From Paenibacillus sedimenti (GTDB taxonomy: Bacteria > Bacillota > Bacilli > Paenibacillales > NBRC-103111): 64,000 nt of DNA. Positions 8,185-16,577 of this stretch are shown here, in pieces. The stretch's first letter is position 1; every line of letters starts with the position of its first letter. The position numbers and the translations under genes are program-made. The DNA lies in the NCBI RefSeq assembly GCF_014534655.1, contig NZ_JACVVD010000008.1:62001-126000 (forward strand), written 5' to 3'. The notes below the pieces were generated by a model. The model worked only from the letters and a program-made list of their open reading frames with translations, made no database searches and was not told the DNA's origin.

Positions 8185-9003
8185 ATGAGCATTGATTCTT
8201 CTTTGATTGGGACACCAAGCAGCACGCCAATCCCAACCCCACAGTCCGGCAAGAGTTTCGTACGTATGGAAAATTTATCGAAGACCTATCCGAACGGAAC
8301 GGTCGCGCTGCTAGATGTCAATTTGACCATTCGCGAAGGCGAGTTTCTCTGCTTCGTCGGCCCGTCGGGCTGCGGGAAGTCGACGATTTTCAAAATGATC
8401 ACCGGACTCAGCGGGCCAAGCAAAGGGACGCTGGATGTATTCGGAACGACGCCGAAGGAAGCGCGTAAGCAAAGCGACATCGCTTTCGTTTTTCAGGATC
8501 ATACGCTGCTGCCTTGGTCAACGGTTGAGGCCAATGTAAGGCTGCCGCTTGAGCTGCGGGGAGTCGATAAAAAGACGCAGAAGGCAGAAGCGGAACGCGT
8601 GCTGGAGCTTGTCGGTCTGAAGGATTATATGAAGGTGCTTCCCAGACAGCTCTCCGGCGGTATGAAAATGCGCGTCTCCATCGCACGTGCGCTCATATCG
8701 AGGCCAAAGCTGCTGCTCATGGATGAACCGTTCGGCGCGTTGGATGAAATTACCCGCCAAACGCTGCAAATGGAGCTGCTGAACATCTGGCAGCAGAATA
8801 AGGAGATGACGGTGCTATTTGTGACGCACAACGTGTTTGAGTCTGTTTTTCTATCAACCAGCGTTGTCGTGATGACACCCCGTCCGGGCAAAATATCGGC
8901 AACGATTGATATTCCCGTACCGTATCCGAGGGATGAGAGCTTCCGGACAAATGCTCAGTTTGGCGAGCTCGTTCGAGAAGTGTCGGCTGCTTTGGAGCAC
9001 TGA
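8185..9003 (+). CDS. ABC transporter ATP-binding protein (SsuB/TauB/ThiZ type)
   Basis: A cytoplasmic ATPase of about 272 residues with Walker A GPSGCGKST, Q-loop VFQDHTLLPW, signature LSGGM, Walker B LLLMDEPFGALDE and an H-loop VTHNVFE. The sequence resembles ATPases that work with NMT1/THI5 lipoproteins. ATG 8185 is 9 bases after AGGAG; ATG 8179, overlapping the previous stop, is possible. It should power import with the permease at 10378 and lipoprotein at 3931. Confidence 0.9.
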   Translation: MSIDSSLIGTPSSTPIPTPQSGKSFVRMENLSKTYPNGTVALLDVNLTIREGEFLCFVGPSGCGKSTIFKMITGLSGPSKGTLDVFGTTPKEARKQSDIAFVFQDHTLLPWSTVEANVRLPLELRGVDKKTQKAEAERVLELVGLKDYMKVLPRQLSGGMKMRVSIARALISRPKLLLMDEPFGALDEITRQTLQMELLNIWQQNKEMTVLFVTHNVFESVFLSTSVVVMTPRPGKISATIDIPVPYPRDESFRTNAQFGELVREVSAALEH

Positions 9004-9020
9004 TGAAAGGGGAAAGGCGA

Positions 9021-10358
9021 ATGACCGTTCAGATGAGTTGGGAAAAAGAACTGCAGGATTTGCTGGGAGAAGAGATCGTATCGTTGGATGGAGAAATAAG
9101 AGAAAAGCTTTCGAAAGACTATTATTGGTACTCTCCGGTGTTAGACCGCCAGTTAAAAGGAATGAAAGCAGCCGATGTCGTGGCATTGCCTCGCAATGAA
9201 GCTGAAGTCGCGGAAGTTCTGGCTTTCGGCTATCGCAGCGGCAAGCCTGTTACCGTTCGCGGAGCGGGTACAGGCAATTATGGTCAGGCCGTGCCGCTGC
9301 AAGGTGGGATTGTGCTCGATTTAAGCCGGATGGACGAGATTTTCGAGATCGGTCCCGGCTATGCCCGCTTGCAGTGCGGTGTCCGGCTGGCGACCATTGA
9401 TAAGAAAGCCCGAGAGCTCGGGCAGGAAATTCATATCTATCCGAGCACTTATGTCAAGGCGACCGTTGGCGGTTTCGTTAGCGGCGGCTCCGGGGGTATC
9501 GGCTCCATAACGTATGGCAACCTGTGGGATGGAAACGTGTTAGAAGCTGTCATCTACACGATGGAAGAGAAGCCTCGGCGGTTAGTTGTAAACGGTGATG
9601 ATTTGTTCAACTACATTCATAACTACGGAACGACAGGCATTCTGACCGAGGTGACGATTCCGCTAGCTACCCGGACCGAGTGGACGCAAGCTATTGCCCA
9701 GTTTGACAACTTCGAGCAATCGCTGCTGTTTGGCGAAGCGCTGGCGAGAGAGGAGTCCATCCGCAAACGTTTGATCGCGCCGATGGAATGGCCGATTCCA
9801 TCTTACTTTATACCATTCGGTAAAGTCATTAAGGCGAATATGGCGGCGGTTATGCTTGAATTCGCTGAGGAGTCGCTTGCGCAAGTGGAAGTGCTGGCCG
9901 GTCGCTTCGGCGGTCACCTGGGTCACGTTATTGAGTCGGAAAAATATCGCAAAACGGTCGGCGTATCCGATTTTACATGGAATCATACGACACTCTGGGC
10001 GATGAAGACGGACCCGGCGATGACTTATTTGCAGGCGGGGTTCAAGCTGGACAGCTATTTGGAGCAAGTACGCATGCTGAAAGACAAATATGGCGATGAA
10101 GTTCTCCTGCACTTCGAATGGGTACGGGGCGGCGGGGTTCTCATTCCTTCCGCATTGCCGGTTGTCCGTTTTCAAAGTGAAGAGCGATTATACGAAATCA
10201 TTCATTATTGCGAGTCGATCGGGGTGAGGATTTTTGATCCTCATACGTGGGTGCTGGATCACGGCGGGCGCGGTGAGGTTGGCGGCATGGAACGCAAAAA
10301 ACGCCAGAATGACCCGAAAGGGCTGCTCAATCCCGGGAAAATCATTTATGAGATGTGA
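9021..10358 (+). CDS. FAD-binding oxidase/dehydrogenase, GlcD-like
   Basis: A 445-residue flavoprotein with a PCMH-type FAD domain (VTVRGAGTGNYGQAVPLQGG, about residues 75-95; ATVGGFVSGGSGGIGS, about 150-165) and a C-terminal FAD-oxidase cap ending LLNPGKIIYEM. It belongs to the family of glycolate, D-lactate and alkyl/aryl alcohol oxidases. ATG 9021 follows AAAGGGG at 9 bases. It shares only family-level architecture with glcD at 17514. In this operon it likely oxidises a hydroxy or amine intermediate from ring breakdown. Confidence 0.85.
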   Translation: MTVQMSWEKELQDLLGEEIVSLDGEIREKLSKDYYWYSPVLDRQLKGMKAADVVALPRNEAEVAEVLAFGYRSGKPVTVRGAGTGNYGQAVPLQGGIVLDLSRMDEIFEIGPGYARLQCGVRLATIDKKARELGQEIHIYPSTYVKATVGGFVSGGSGGIGSITYGNLWDGNVLEAVIYTMEEKPRRLVVNGDDLFNYIHNYGTTGILTEVTIPLATRTEWTQAIAQFDNFEQSLLFGEALAREESIRKRLIAPMEWPIPSYFIPFGKVIKANMAAVMLEFAEESLAQVEVLAGRFGGHLGHVIESEKYRKTVGVSDFTWNHTTLWAMKTDPAMTYLQAGFKLDSYLEQVRMLKDKYGDEVLLHFEWVRGGGVLIPSALPVVRFQSEERLYEIIHYCESIGVRIFDPHTWVLDHGGRGEVGGMERKKRQNDPKGLLNPGKIIYEM

Positions 10359-10377
10359 ATGAAAGGAGAAATTTAGT

Positions 10378-11271
10378 ATGGCGGTGGATTCAAAGTACTT
10401 GCAATTGTTACCTGATGAAATTTTCCCGGCCCGTGAGCGGGCGGCTTGGGCGGGCCGGTCACAGGATGGATCACCGGGAAATGCAATCATGGCGCTAATG
10501 AAGCATCTCGCTCCGCCACTCGTGGCATTTATCGTGTTTATCGGCGGCTGGGAGCTGATTTGCTATCTCGTCGATGCGCCGGTTTACCTGGTACCGAAGC
10601 CGTCGGATATCGTTGCGGCAGCGATAGAAAATAGAGGTGCGCTCTGGGTATCTGTTTCGACAACGACGCTCGAAGCTGTGCTCGGCTTTCTTTTAAGCAT
10701 CGTTCTAGGCGTATCGGGCGCGATTCTGTTGGCGATGTCGAAATGGATTGAAAAGGGCGTCTATCCGTATGCGATTATTTTACAAACGATCCCGATCGTG
10801 GCAGTTGCCCCGCTTATCGTCATTTGGTTCGATGCAGGGATGAATGCGATCGTCATTATTGCCTTTCTGATCGGTTTTTTCCCCATGTTGTCCAATACGC
10901 TCATCGGGCTGAATTCCACCGATCAGAACATGAGCAATCTGTTCTATCTGTATAACGCCAATGCGTTTCAAACCATGTGGAAGCTGCGTATTCCGGCAGC
11001 CCTGCCATATATCGTGGCAGGTCTTAAAATCTCTTGTACTTTATCTGTCGTAGGCGCGATCGTCGGGGAGTACATCGCGGGCATCGGCGGTGGCCAAGGC
11101 GGTCTGGGGTATGCTATCACATATGCGGCCGCCCGGTTGAAGACGGCATATTTGTTCGCTTGCGGGCTTTCCGCTTCAGCGCTGGGTATTCTGTTCTTCC
11201 TCTTGGTGAATGCCTTTGCCAAATGGATGCTGAGCTCCTGGCATGAATCGGAAATGAAACGCGACAACTAA
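10378..11271 (+). CDS. ABC transporter permease (SsuC/TauC/ThiX type)
   Basis: A 297-residue integral membrane protein with about six predicted helices and the binding-protein-dependent transport domain; the coupling (EAA) loop is seen around NANAFQTMWKLRIPAALPYIVAGLKIS. AAAGGAG precedes ATG 10378. It is the membrane subunit for the lipoprotein at 3931 and ATPase at 8185. A cytosolic N-terminal extension of about 40 residues precedes the first helix. Confidence 0.9.
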   Translation: MAVDSKYLQLLPDEIFPARERAAWAGRSQDGSPGNAIMALMKHLAPPLVAFIVFIGGWELICYLVDAPVYLVPKPSDIVAAAIENRGALWVSVSTTTLEAVLGFLLSIVLGVSGAILLAMSKWIEKGVYPYAIILQTIPIVAVAPLIVIWFDAGMNAIVIIAFLIGFFPMLSNTLIGLNSTDQNMSNLFYLYNANAFQTMWKLRIPAALPYIVAGLKISCTLSVVGAIVGEYIAGIGGGQGGLGYAITYAAARLKTAYLFACGLSASALGILFFLLVNAFAKWMLSSWHESEMKRDN

Positions 11272-11308
11272 GGATAAAGCCAATTATTCGGGCAAAGGGT
11301 GAGCGCAC

Positions 11309-12580
11309 TTGCTGGATGTAGTCGTTCGAAATGTTCGTCTTCCGGACGAAACGGGGAATGGGCAGCCTCTAATTGATGTCGGCGTGGACGGAGGTAAGAT
11401 CGTCATGCTGGGCAGTGTAGAGGCTGCCGGAAAAAGAGAGATCGAGGGGAGCGGACATGTGCTGCTCCCTCCTTTTGTCGAGTCGCACATTCACCTCGAC
11501 ACGGTATTGACGGCAGGAGAGCCCGCCTGGAACGAGAGCGGAACGCTCTTCGAGGGCATCGGGCTCTGGCAGCGGCGCAAGCAAGCACTAACCTCTGAGG
11601 ATGTGCTTGGGCGGGCGGAGCAGGTGCTTCGGATGCTGATGCTCCAAGGCGTTCTCTTCGTGAGAACGCAAGCGGACATCTCGGACCCGAAGCTGACGGC
11701 TTTGCGTGCGCTCCTCGCGCTGCGCGAGCGCGTTAAGCCCTACATGTACGTGCAAGTCATCGCCTTCCCGCAGGACGGCATCCGTGCATGCCCGGACAAC
11801 GAGCAGCGCCTCGAGGAGGCGCTGCAGCTCGGCGCGGATGGCATTGGCGCCATCCCGCATCTGGAACCGACGCGCGAGGAAGGCGTCGCGTCGCTGGAGA
11901 TCTGCTTCCGCCTTGCGCAGAAGCACGGCTGCTTCGTCCACGTCTTCTGCGACGAAGTTGACGATGCCCACTCCACCTTCCTCGAATCGGTGGCGCATCT
12001 CGCTATGCGCTCCGGGCTCCGGGAGCGTGTCACTGCTGCCCACGCCAGCGCGTCGGCGTATTACGGCGAAGCGTACTTCCAGAAGGTGCAGGGGATGCTG
12101 GCGCGATCGGGTGTGAACGTCGTGTGCTGCCCGCTCATTAACAGCGCCATGCAGGGGCGGTTTGAAAACTACCCAAAAGGGCGCGGAATCACGCGCATCA
12201 AGGAACTGTGGAAAGCGGGCGTCAATGTCAGCATCGCCCATGACGACATCCAGACGCCGTTCTACCCATTCGGAACGGGGAACATGCTGCAAGCAGCCCA
12301 TTTGGCAGCTCATCTCGCGCATATGACTGGGCGAGAGGAAGTGGCCGAGCTCGTGCGGATGATCACCGTACGAGGGGCAAAGACGCTGCAGCTTGAGGCG
12401 TATGGAATAGCGGTCGGTCATCCCGCTAACTTCATCATGCTGGAGGGCAGCGACGCCATGGATCTCGTGCGGCGGCAGCCGGTATGCCGCTATGTTGTCA
12501 GCCACGGCCGGGTTGTGGCCGAGACACAGCCTGCGGTGAGTCGGTTGTTTGTGGCGTTGGGTGAAAGTGAACATTCATAA
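11309..12580 (+). CDS. CodA-like cytosine/isoguanine deaminase paralogue with altered metal site
   Basis: A 423-residue protein that aligns along its length with E. coli cytosine deaminase as I recall it: SHIHLDT (H60, H62), AGEPAWNESGTLFEGI, FPQ (Q155), CDEVDD (E216), AAH (H245), AHDDI (D312, D313). The position of the third metal-binding His (CodA His214) is Phe213 here (HVFCDE instead of FHCDE). Substrate-pocket residues are kept but one ligand is lost, so it may be inactive, use different coordination, or have a changed role. TTG start at 11309 after AAAGGGTG. Last gene of the operon and GC-richer than its neighbours. Confidence 0.85.
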   Translation: MLDVVVRNVRLPDETGNGQPLIDVGVDGGKIVMLGSVEAAGKREIEGSGHVLLPPFVESHIHLDTVLTAGEPAWNESGTLFEGIGLWQRRKQALTSEDVLGRAEQVLRMLMLQGVLFVRTQADISDPKLTALRALLALRERVKPYMYVQVIAFPQDGIRACPDNEQRLEEALQLGADGIGAIPHLEPTREEGVASLEICFRLAQKHGCFVHVFCDEVDDAHSTFLESVAHLAMRSGLRERVTAAHASASAYYGEAYFQKVQGMLARSGVNVVCCPLINSAMQGRFENYPKGRGITRIKELWKAGVNVSIAHDDIQTPFYPFGTGNMLQAAHLAAHLAHMTGREEVAELVRMITVRGAKTLQLEAYGIAVGHPANFIMLEGSDAMDLVRRQPVCRYVVSHGRVVAETQPAVSRLFVALGESEHS

Positions 12581-12821
12581 GAGGAAACGGATCGTACGTG
12601 CGCTATTTCTTTAAGAACCTGTTATCGAGACAGTTCTAGGAACGACGATTCGTTATTTTGTTGATATTACCTATGAAGACCCCGATTACAGTATATATCA
12701 CACTGTTCTTCTTTTGAACAAATGGCTCTGTTAAACTTTGTAGTTGATTTTCTTTATTTAAGTAACGGGCCTTAAAAAGAGCGGAACTGTGAAGGTTCAT
12801 TAATCACAGAAATAACGATTC

Positions 12822-12839
12822 TATATGAAATTTCATATA
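12822..12839. repeat. Perfect 18-base palindrome
   Basis: TATATGAAA followed by TTTCATATA. Could be an operator for a dimeric regulator; no gene starts close by. Confidence 0.45.
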
Positions 12840-12872
12840 AAATCAGGCTCTTCGCTTCAATTAGAGCTTTTG

Positions 12873-12920
12873 TGTATGATTTTTCGAGTATATATTCTGT
12901 ATGATTTTTCGAGTATATAT
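12873..12920 (+). repeat. Two-copy tandem repeat, 23 bases
   Basis: A 23-base unit beginning TGTATGATTTTTCGAG and ending TATATAT occurs at 12873-12895 and 12898-12920 (period 25). Only two copies, so not a CRISPR. Confidence 0.7.
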
Positions 12921-13039
12921 ATTGGGGAACGATAGTTTAGAATTGATCGCTAATTGTTAAGTGGTTTTTCTTATGGTTAGAAATCAACAATGAAGAATAA
13001 CAAAGCCAAACAAATAAAAGAATTTAAATTTAACCAACG

Positions 13040-13070
13040 AACCCCTTGCGAATTGTCGCAAGGGGTTTTA
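13040..13070 (+). terminator. Strong intrinsic terminator
   Basis: AACCCCTTGCGA (13040-13051), loop ATTG, then the exact complement TCGCAAGGGGTT (13056-13067) and TTTT. It ends transcription entering from the codA-like side before the kinase. Confidence 0.85.
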
Positions 13071-13102
13071 GCATTATTTTCCTAAAGTTTACTATTGTTT
13101 AA

Positions 13103-13142
13103 GAAGGATAGTATCGAAAAACGTCGAATCTTAGAATATAAT
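13103..13142 (+). promoter_or_regulatory. Kinase promoter; SigH-like and SigA-like elements
   Basis: GAAGGATAG (13103-13111), an 11-base gap, then GTCGAAT (13123-13129) fits the Bacillus SigH pattern RnAGGAwWW-n11-RnnGAAT with one mismatch. A SigA -10 TATAAT (13137-13142) lies downstream but lacks a clear -35. SigH control would fit a KinA/KinB-like sensor; this is a pattern match only. Confidence 0.4.
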
Positions 13143-13178
13143 GTTATATTTTGTAATTCGCTAGGGAGGTGAATGTTT

Positions 13179-15077
13179 GTGAAATTGCTCCATAAATATC
13201 TCTTGATCCCTATTTTGCTTATTGTGATTAGCTATGGAATCGTTATGCCATCGGTGAAAGCTGCGGGTCGAGACGATATGAAGACAATACCGGAATGGAG
13301 TATTTTGTGGGGGGATGGGTCTGAGACGGTTGAAGAATTGATATCAACTTCTTCTAATCGAGATTGGATTACCGTTAAAGATCTCAAATCTATCCCTGGT
13401 AAACCTGATAATGTTAGTACAGCTTGGGTGAGAGTACAACTTCCGATATTACTACCGGAACATTACGGTTTCTATATAAGTGAAATTTATTCACAACATC
13501 TTTGGGTATATATTGAAAACCAACTTATAGATGAAATTTATTACAGATTTCCTTATGATGTACAAAGAATTTTATTGCCGATAAACCAAAGCGATGCTGG
13601 TAAAACTATTTACCTGAAGATGGAAACAAGCAAAGGGAGATTGGGTATAAATTCAAGTATACAGATAGAACATTTTTCCAAGTTACTGAAGAGTCTCACT
13701 ATCGGTGATGTGTCAGATATTATTCTTGGATTCGCCTTTATTTTCATTGCAATCATAATGTTGATTTGTTCTTTGTTTTTGAAAAGAACTCAGCTGCACA
13801 GTTGGGTTTCGTTAAGTATGATTATTTTAACAATAGGGTTTATTTTCGTTACATTCTCGCCATCTTTATATGCAAATTTTATGAAATACGGAAGATTGTT
13901 TATTGATGTATTCGATATATCATTAGCAATCTTATTGCCAACACTTAGTTTCTATATTGAAAAAATATATGAAAATGAGAAGCTAACATTCTTAAGGCGA
14001 TTTAGAAAGTTTCAAATGATGTATTCAATATTTTCATTAATTTCAATGGTAATAAATCATCTATATGATTTCAGATTTGCAAAAGCGTATTTTTTTATTT
14101 CTGTAACATTACTAGGATATATTATTTTATTTCAGCTGATTGTATTAATTGGTTTCTCTATTTTATATGCTGTAAGAGGAAATAAAGACGCTATTTTATT
14201 ATCATTGGGATTTGCACTTACTGCATTAATGGGGGTGCTGGACCTTATTTGGTATTATATTAGCTCACAAACCTATCAGATATTTTTATGGAAATGGGGA
14301 GTTATAGGGTTTATTATTGCTCTCATAATAATTCTAGGAAGACGTTTTGCGGCATATCAGGAATTTATGATGAATTACTCTAAAGAACTTGAATTTTATA
14401 ATCAACAACTTCAGCTATCGGAAAAAATGGAAATGATCAGTTCACTCGCTGCATCCGTTGCGCATGAAGTTAGAAATCCTCTGCAGGTAACAAGAGGGTT
14501 CTTACAACTTGTAGCAGGACGAACAGATGATAAAAATAAGGAATATATGGGGATGGCAATAGAAGAACTTGATAGAGCCTCTCAGATTATTACGGAGTTC
14601 CTGATGTTTGCTAAACCGCAAATGGATGAATTAATAGACTTAAATATCTCACAAGAATTAAAGCAAATTGAAGGTATTATTTTACCCTTAGCAACTTTAC
14701 ATGGAGGAAGTGTAGTTCTTAATATACCTCAGAATCTATATATTCGAGGAAATTCTTCAAAATTAAAACAAGCTTTTATGAACATTATAAAAAATAGTAT
14801 AGAAGCTTTTCGTGAGGATGGACAGGTGAATATATGGGCTTATGAGCAACATGGGGAGATATTCATACATATTAAAGATAATGGTGAAGGGATAGACTCC
14901 TCGAAGTTAGCTAGATTGGGTGAACCATATTTTTCTACAAAAAAGAAAGGAACGGGTCTTGGATTAATGGTTACATTCCGAATTATAGAGGCTATGAAAG
15001 GTCGAATAATTTTCAATAGTCAAAAAAATGTAGGTACAGAAGTGGTTATTAGATTCCCTTCTTTAACATCATTTTAG
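13179..15077 (+). CDS. Membrane sensor histidine kinase, 7TM-type with KinB-like kinase core
   Basis: About 632 residues. An N-terminal signal/TM segment is followed by an extracellular beta-rich domain (about 30-175, 7TMR-DISM-like), a block of seven or so membrane helices (about 180-390), a HisKA domain with phospho-acceptor in HEVRNPLQ (about 428) and HATPase_c (NIIKNSIEA, DNGEGI, GTGLGL). GTG 13179 is 9 bases from GGAGG; ATG 13173 is only 3 bases away. No response regulator is adjacent. The kinase half resembles Spo0F-directed kinases, and the kinase at 53277. It is AT-rich like the convergent peptide and synthase genes, making it the candidate receptor of that module. Confidence 0.85.
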   Translation: MKLLHKYLLIPILLIVISYGIVMPSVKAAGRDDMKTIPEWSILWGDGSETVEELISTSSNRDWITVKDLKSIPGKPDNVSTAWVRVQLPILLPEHYGFYISEIYSQHLWVYIENQLIDEIYYRFPYDVQRILLPINQSDAGKTIYLKMETSKGRLGINSSIQIEHFSKLLKSLTIGDVSDIILGFAFIFIAIIMLICSLFLKRTQLHSWVSLSMIILTIGFIFVTFSPSLYANFMKYGRLFIDVFDISLAILLPTLSFYIEKIYENEKLTFLRRFRKFQMMYSIFSLISMVINHLYDFRFAKAYFFISVTLLGYIILFQLIVLIGFSILYAVRGNKDAILLSLGFALTALMGVLDLIWYYISSQTYQIFLWKWGVIGFIIALIIILGRRFAAYQEFMMNYSKELEFYNQQLQLSEKMEMISSLAASVAHEVRNPLQVTRGFLQLVAGRTDDKNKEYMGMAIEELDRASQIITEFLMFAKPQMDELIDLNISQELKQIEGIILPLATLHGGSVVLNIPQNLYIRGNSSKLKQAFMNIIKNSIEAFREDGQVNIWAYEQHGEIFIHIKDNGEGIDSSKLARLGEPYFSTKKKGTGLGLMVTFRIIEAMKGRIIFNSQKNVGTEVVIRFPSLTSF

Positions 15078-15085
15078 GAAAAAAA

Positions 15086-15124
15086 AGAGGTGCTTCACTA
15101 TGCATTGTGAAGCACCTCTTTTTT
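15086..15124. terminator. Bidirectional terminator
   Basis: AGAGGTGCTTCAC (15086-15098) pairs perfectly with GTGAAGCACCTCT (15107-15119); A-rich on the left, T-rich on the right. It serves both the kinase and the convergent peptide gene. Confidence 0.9.
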
Positions 15125-15145
15125 GGTAGATTTTATATTTTATTT

Positions 15146-15382
15146 TTACCAAGTATCGTTTGGAGCTGTTACACCATCTAATGATTTTTCAGGTTTTGCT
15201 GGAATAACTAAAATAAACTCATTGGAAGTTTCTTCAATCGATTTGATCACAATGTTCTCTGGAATTGCGATTCCAAATGCTTCTTTCAAAGCAACTTTAG
15301 GATTGGAAAGCAACTGTTCTTTAAATGTGGAGTCTTCCCAGGCCTTTTGGATGATTCTTGCTTTTATTCCTTCTACTGACAC
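15146..15382 (-). CDS. NHLP-type leader peptide (RiPP precursor-like) with C-terminal Trp
   Basis: A 78-residue protein. Residues about 5-62 (IIQKAWEDSTFKEQLLSNP, then GIAIPENI and an EFILVIPAKPE end) match the nitrile-hydratase-alpha-like leader (NHLP) pattern of ribosomally made, modified peptides. The tail after PAKPE is short, KSLDGVTAPNDTW, with no Cys and a terminal Trp. The GTG at 15382 is 8 bases after AGGAG. It has its own extended -10 promoter and a palindrome shared with the upstream isoprenoid-synthase gene. No YcaO, radical SAM or cyclase gene is adjacent; the only enzyme nearby is prenyl-related, so Trp prenylation is the working idea (inference). Confidence 0.8.
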   Translation of the reverse strand: MSVEGIKARIIQKAWEDSTFKEQLLSNPKVALKEAFGIAIPENIVIKSIEETSNEFILVIPAKPEKSLDGVTAPNDTW

Positions 15383-15403
15383 ATAGATCACTCCTAAACA
15401 AAT

Positions 15404-15419
15404 TGGGTATAATTACCTA
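15404..15419 (-). promoter_or_regulatory. Palindromic operator, NHLP copy
   Basis: Read on the minus strand: TAGGTA-N4-TACCCA. The same TAGGTA-N4-TACCTA occurs at 16583-16598 before the isoprenoid-synthase gene. Here it covers the predicted transcription start, a typical repressor position. Confidence 0.6.
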
Positions 15420-15425
15420 TAAGGA

Positions 15426-15445
15426 ATTATACCATGCATCATGGT
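15426..15445 (-). promoter_or_regulatory. Extended -10 promoter with overlapping inverted repeat
   Basis: On the minus strand TGGTATAAT (15434-15426) is a consensus extended -10; a good -35 is lacking. ACCATG-CAT-CATGGT (15431-15445) overlaps it and may be a second regulator site. Drives the NHLP gene independently of the upstream synthase. Confidence 0.6.
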
Positions 15446-15599
15446 TATAATCTATCAAAATTCTACGTAATACGACATAAAATCTCCATTCTAGAAGGGG
15501 ACACGATATTGAAGGCTTGTTTAAGTGATGCTTTTAGATTGGACAATAATTTCACCTTGAATGTCGTCTTCCGATGCGTTTTTTTATTATTTTGCAGTA

Positions 15600-16562
15600 T
15601 CAATTTTCAACCATTTTCGACAAAAAATAGTGAAATCCGCCTAAAGCTAGAGATTGCCTATTCTTTTCTATTTGATCAGCATCAGCAAGCAATTTTTTTA
15701 CTAATGAATCATGAAAAGCGTTCAGTTGCGGCATGTGTAATCCCAGCTTTACTAGTTTTTGATGGTTGGTTAATGAAATCTGCGCATAGTTGGCTAAAAA
15801 GTCATGGACGTATAAGTGGTGCCTGACCGTTTCATCTGTTATATGAGTATTCTGAGGTAATTGTAGATGGGAATGAAGCAAAGCCAATAAACAGTTGTAA
15901 GAGCCATCTCTATTATCCTGTTCCCAATCTGCCCAGTCATCCAACATCTGTAAAGTAACGAGAACAAGCTCAATAGCATATGAGACTTCTTTGACAAGAT
16001 GAGGCTGATTAGAAAGTAATAGTGCTCCTGTGCTGGCGATTTTAACAGGACTTGCTTTCTTAGCGACCATTATGATGTCGTTCATAAAGTAATTAGAATT
16101 GTGTTCGTTTGTAACCGCTTCTGACCATTCCGTAACGTATTCTTCATAATACTTCCAGAATGCAAAAGAGTCAGAAGGGAATAATTCGCGGTAAATAGAG
16201 AAAAAGTGCAGATAAAATAAGTTGGCAAGCGGGAGATTATCCCTATGCTCGCCATTCGGAGAGTCCATAATATCATCCTGAATGAAGAAATAAAGCATAC
16301 CGAAAATATTTGCAAGTGAAAACTTTTTAATGCTTTCCTCAGATAAAGATGTTAGATCCGTCATCCAGAAAGGAAGAAGATAACAAATGTAATTTTTGGT
16401 GCTATTTTCTTTTGTTGCATTAAATTTAGAGAGATAAGCAAGTCCAAGCTGATTTAAGGGGGCAGGAAATCTAGCGACTAATCGCTCTGATTCTTTAAAG
16501 ACATCCTGCAGATGGTTGTTGTAGGTATCGAACCAAATCTTGCTGGGTCTATCTTCTGTCAA
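15600..16562 (-). CDS. Class I isoprenoid-synthase-like protein
   Basis: About 320 residues, mostly helical, no signal peptide. Two Asp-rich motifs are visible: QDDIMD (about residue 98-103, DDxxD) and LDDWADWEQD (about 210-219), spaced as in trans-prenyltransferases and class I terpene synthases, where they bind diphosphate through magnesium. Overall sequence is divergent from FPP/GGPP synthases. The TTG at 16562 follows AAGGTGG; GTG 16574 is an alternative. It is upstream of the NHLP gene on the same strand and shares its operator. ComQ of B. subtilis is a precedent for such a fold modifying a peptide Trp. It could instead make a free terpenoid. Confidence 0.75.
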   Translation of the reverse strand: MTEDRPSKIWFDTYNNHLQDVFKESERLVARFPAPLNQLGLAYLSKFNATKENSTKNYICYLLPFWMTDLTSLSEESIKKFSLANIFGMLYFFIQDDIMDSPNGEHRDNLPLANLFYLHFFSIYRELFPSDSFAFWKYYEEYVTEWSEAVTNEHNSNYFMNDIIMVAKKASPVKIASTGALLLSNQPHLVKEVSYAIELVLVTLQMLDDWADWEQDNRDGSYNCLLALLHSHLQLPQNTHITDETVRHHLYVHDFLANYAQISLTNHQKLVKLGLHMPQLNAFHDSLVKKLLADADQIEKNRQSLALGGFHYFLSKMVEN

Positions 16563-16577
16563 TCGCTTTACCACCTT

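Larger units (their letters stand above)
12581..13178. other. 598-base AT-rich intergenic region
   Basis: No convincing gene. It holds a perfect palindrome (12822-12839), a 23-base tandem repeat (12873-12920), a strong hairpin terminator (13040-13070) and the kinase promoter. Composition drops sharply in GC here and stays low to about 16.6 kb, marking the left edge of an AT-rich island. Confidence 0.6.

Noticed and set aside
11588..12574. Long open frame (328 codons) on the minus strand opposite the codA-like gene
   Set aside because: It is a shadow of GC-rich coding sequence; no ribosome site and no recognisable domain.
12873..12920. Possible CRISPR remnant
   Set aside because: Two direct copies 25 bases apart leave a 2-base spacer, so it is a simple tandem repeat.
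15434..15826. Plus-strand frame opposite the isoprenoid-synthase gene and its downstream gap
   Set aside because: It covers the NHLP promoter and the antisense of a clear gene; no ribosome site or family similarity.
13179..16562. True ComQXPA locus
   Set aside because: The precursor has an NHLP-type leader rather than a ComX type, the kinase core is HisKA rather than the HisKA_3 type of ComP, and no ComA-like regulator is present. Only an analogy is claimed.
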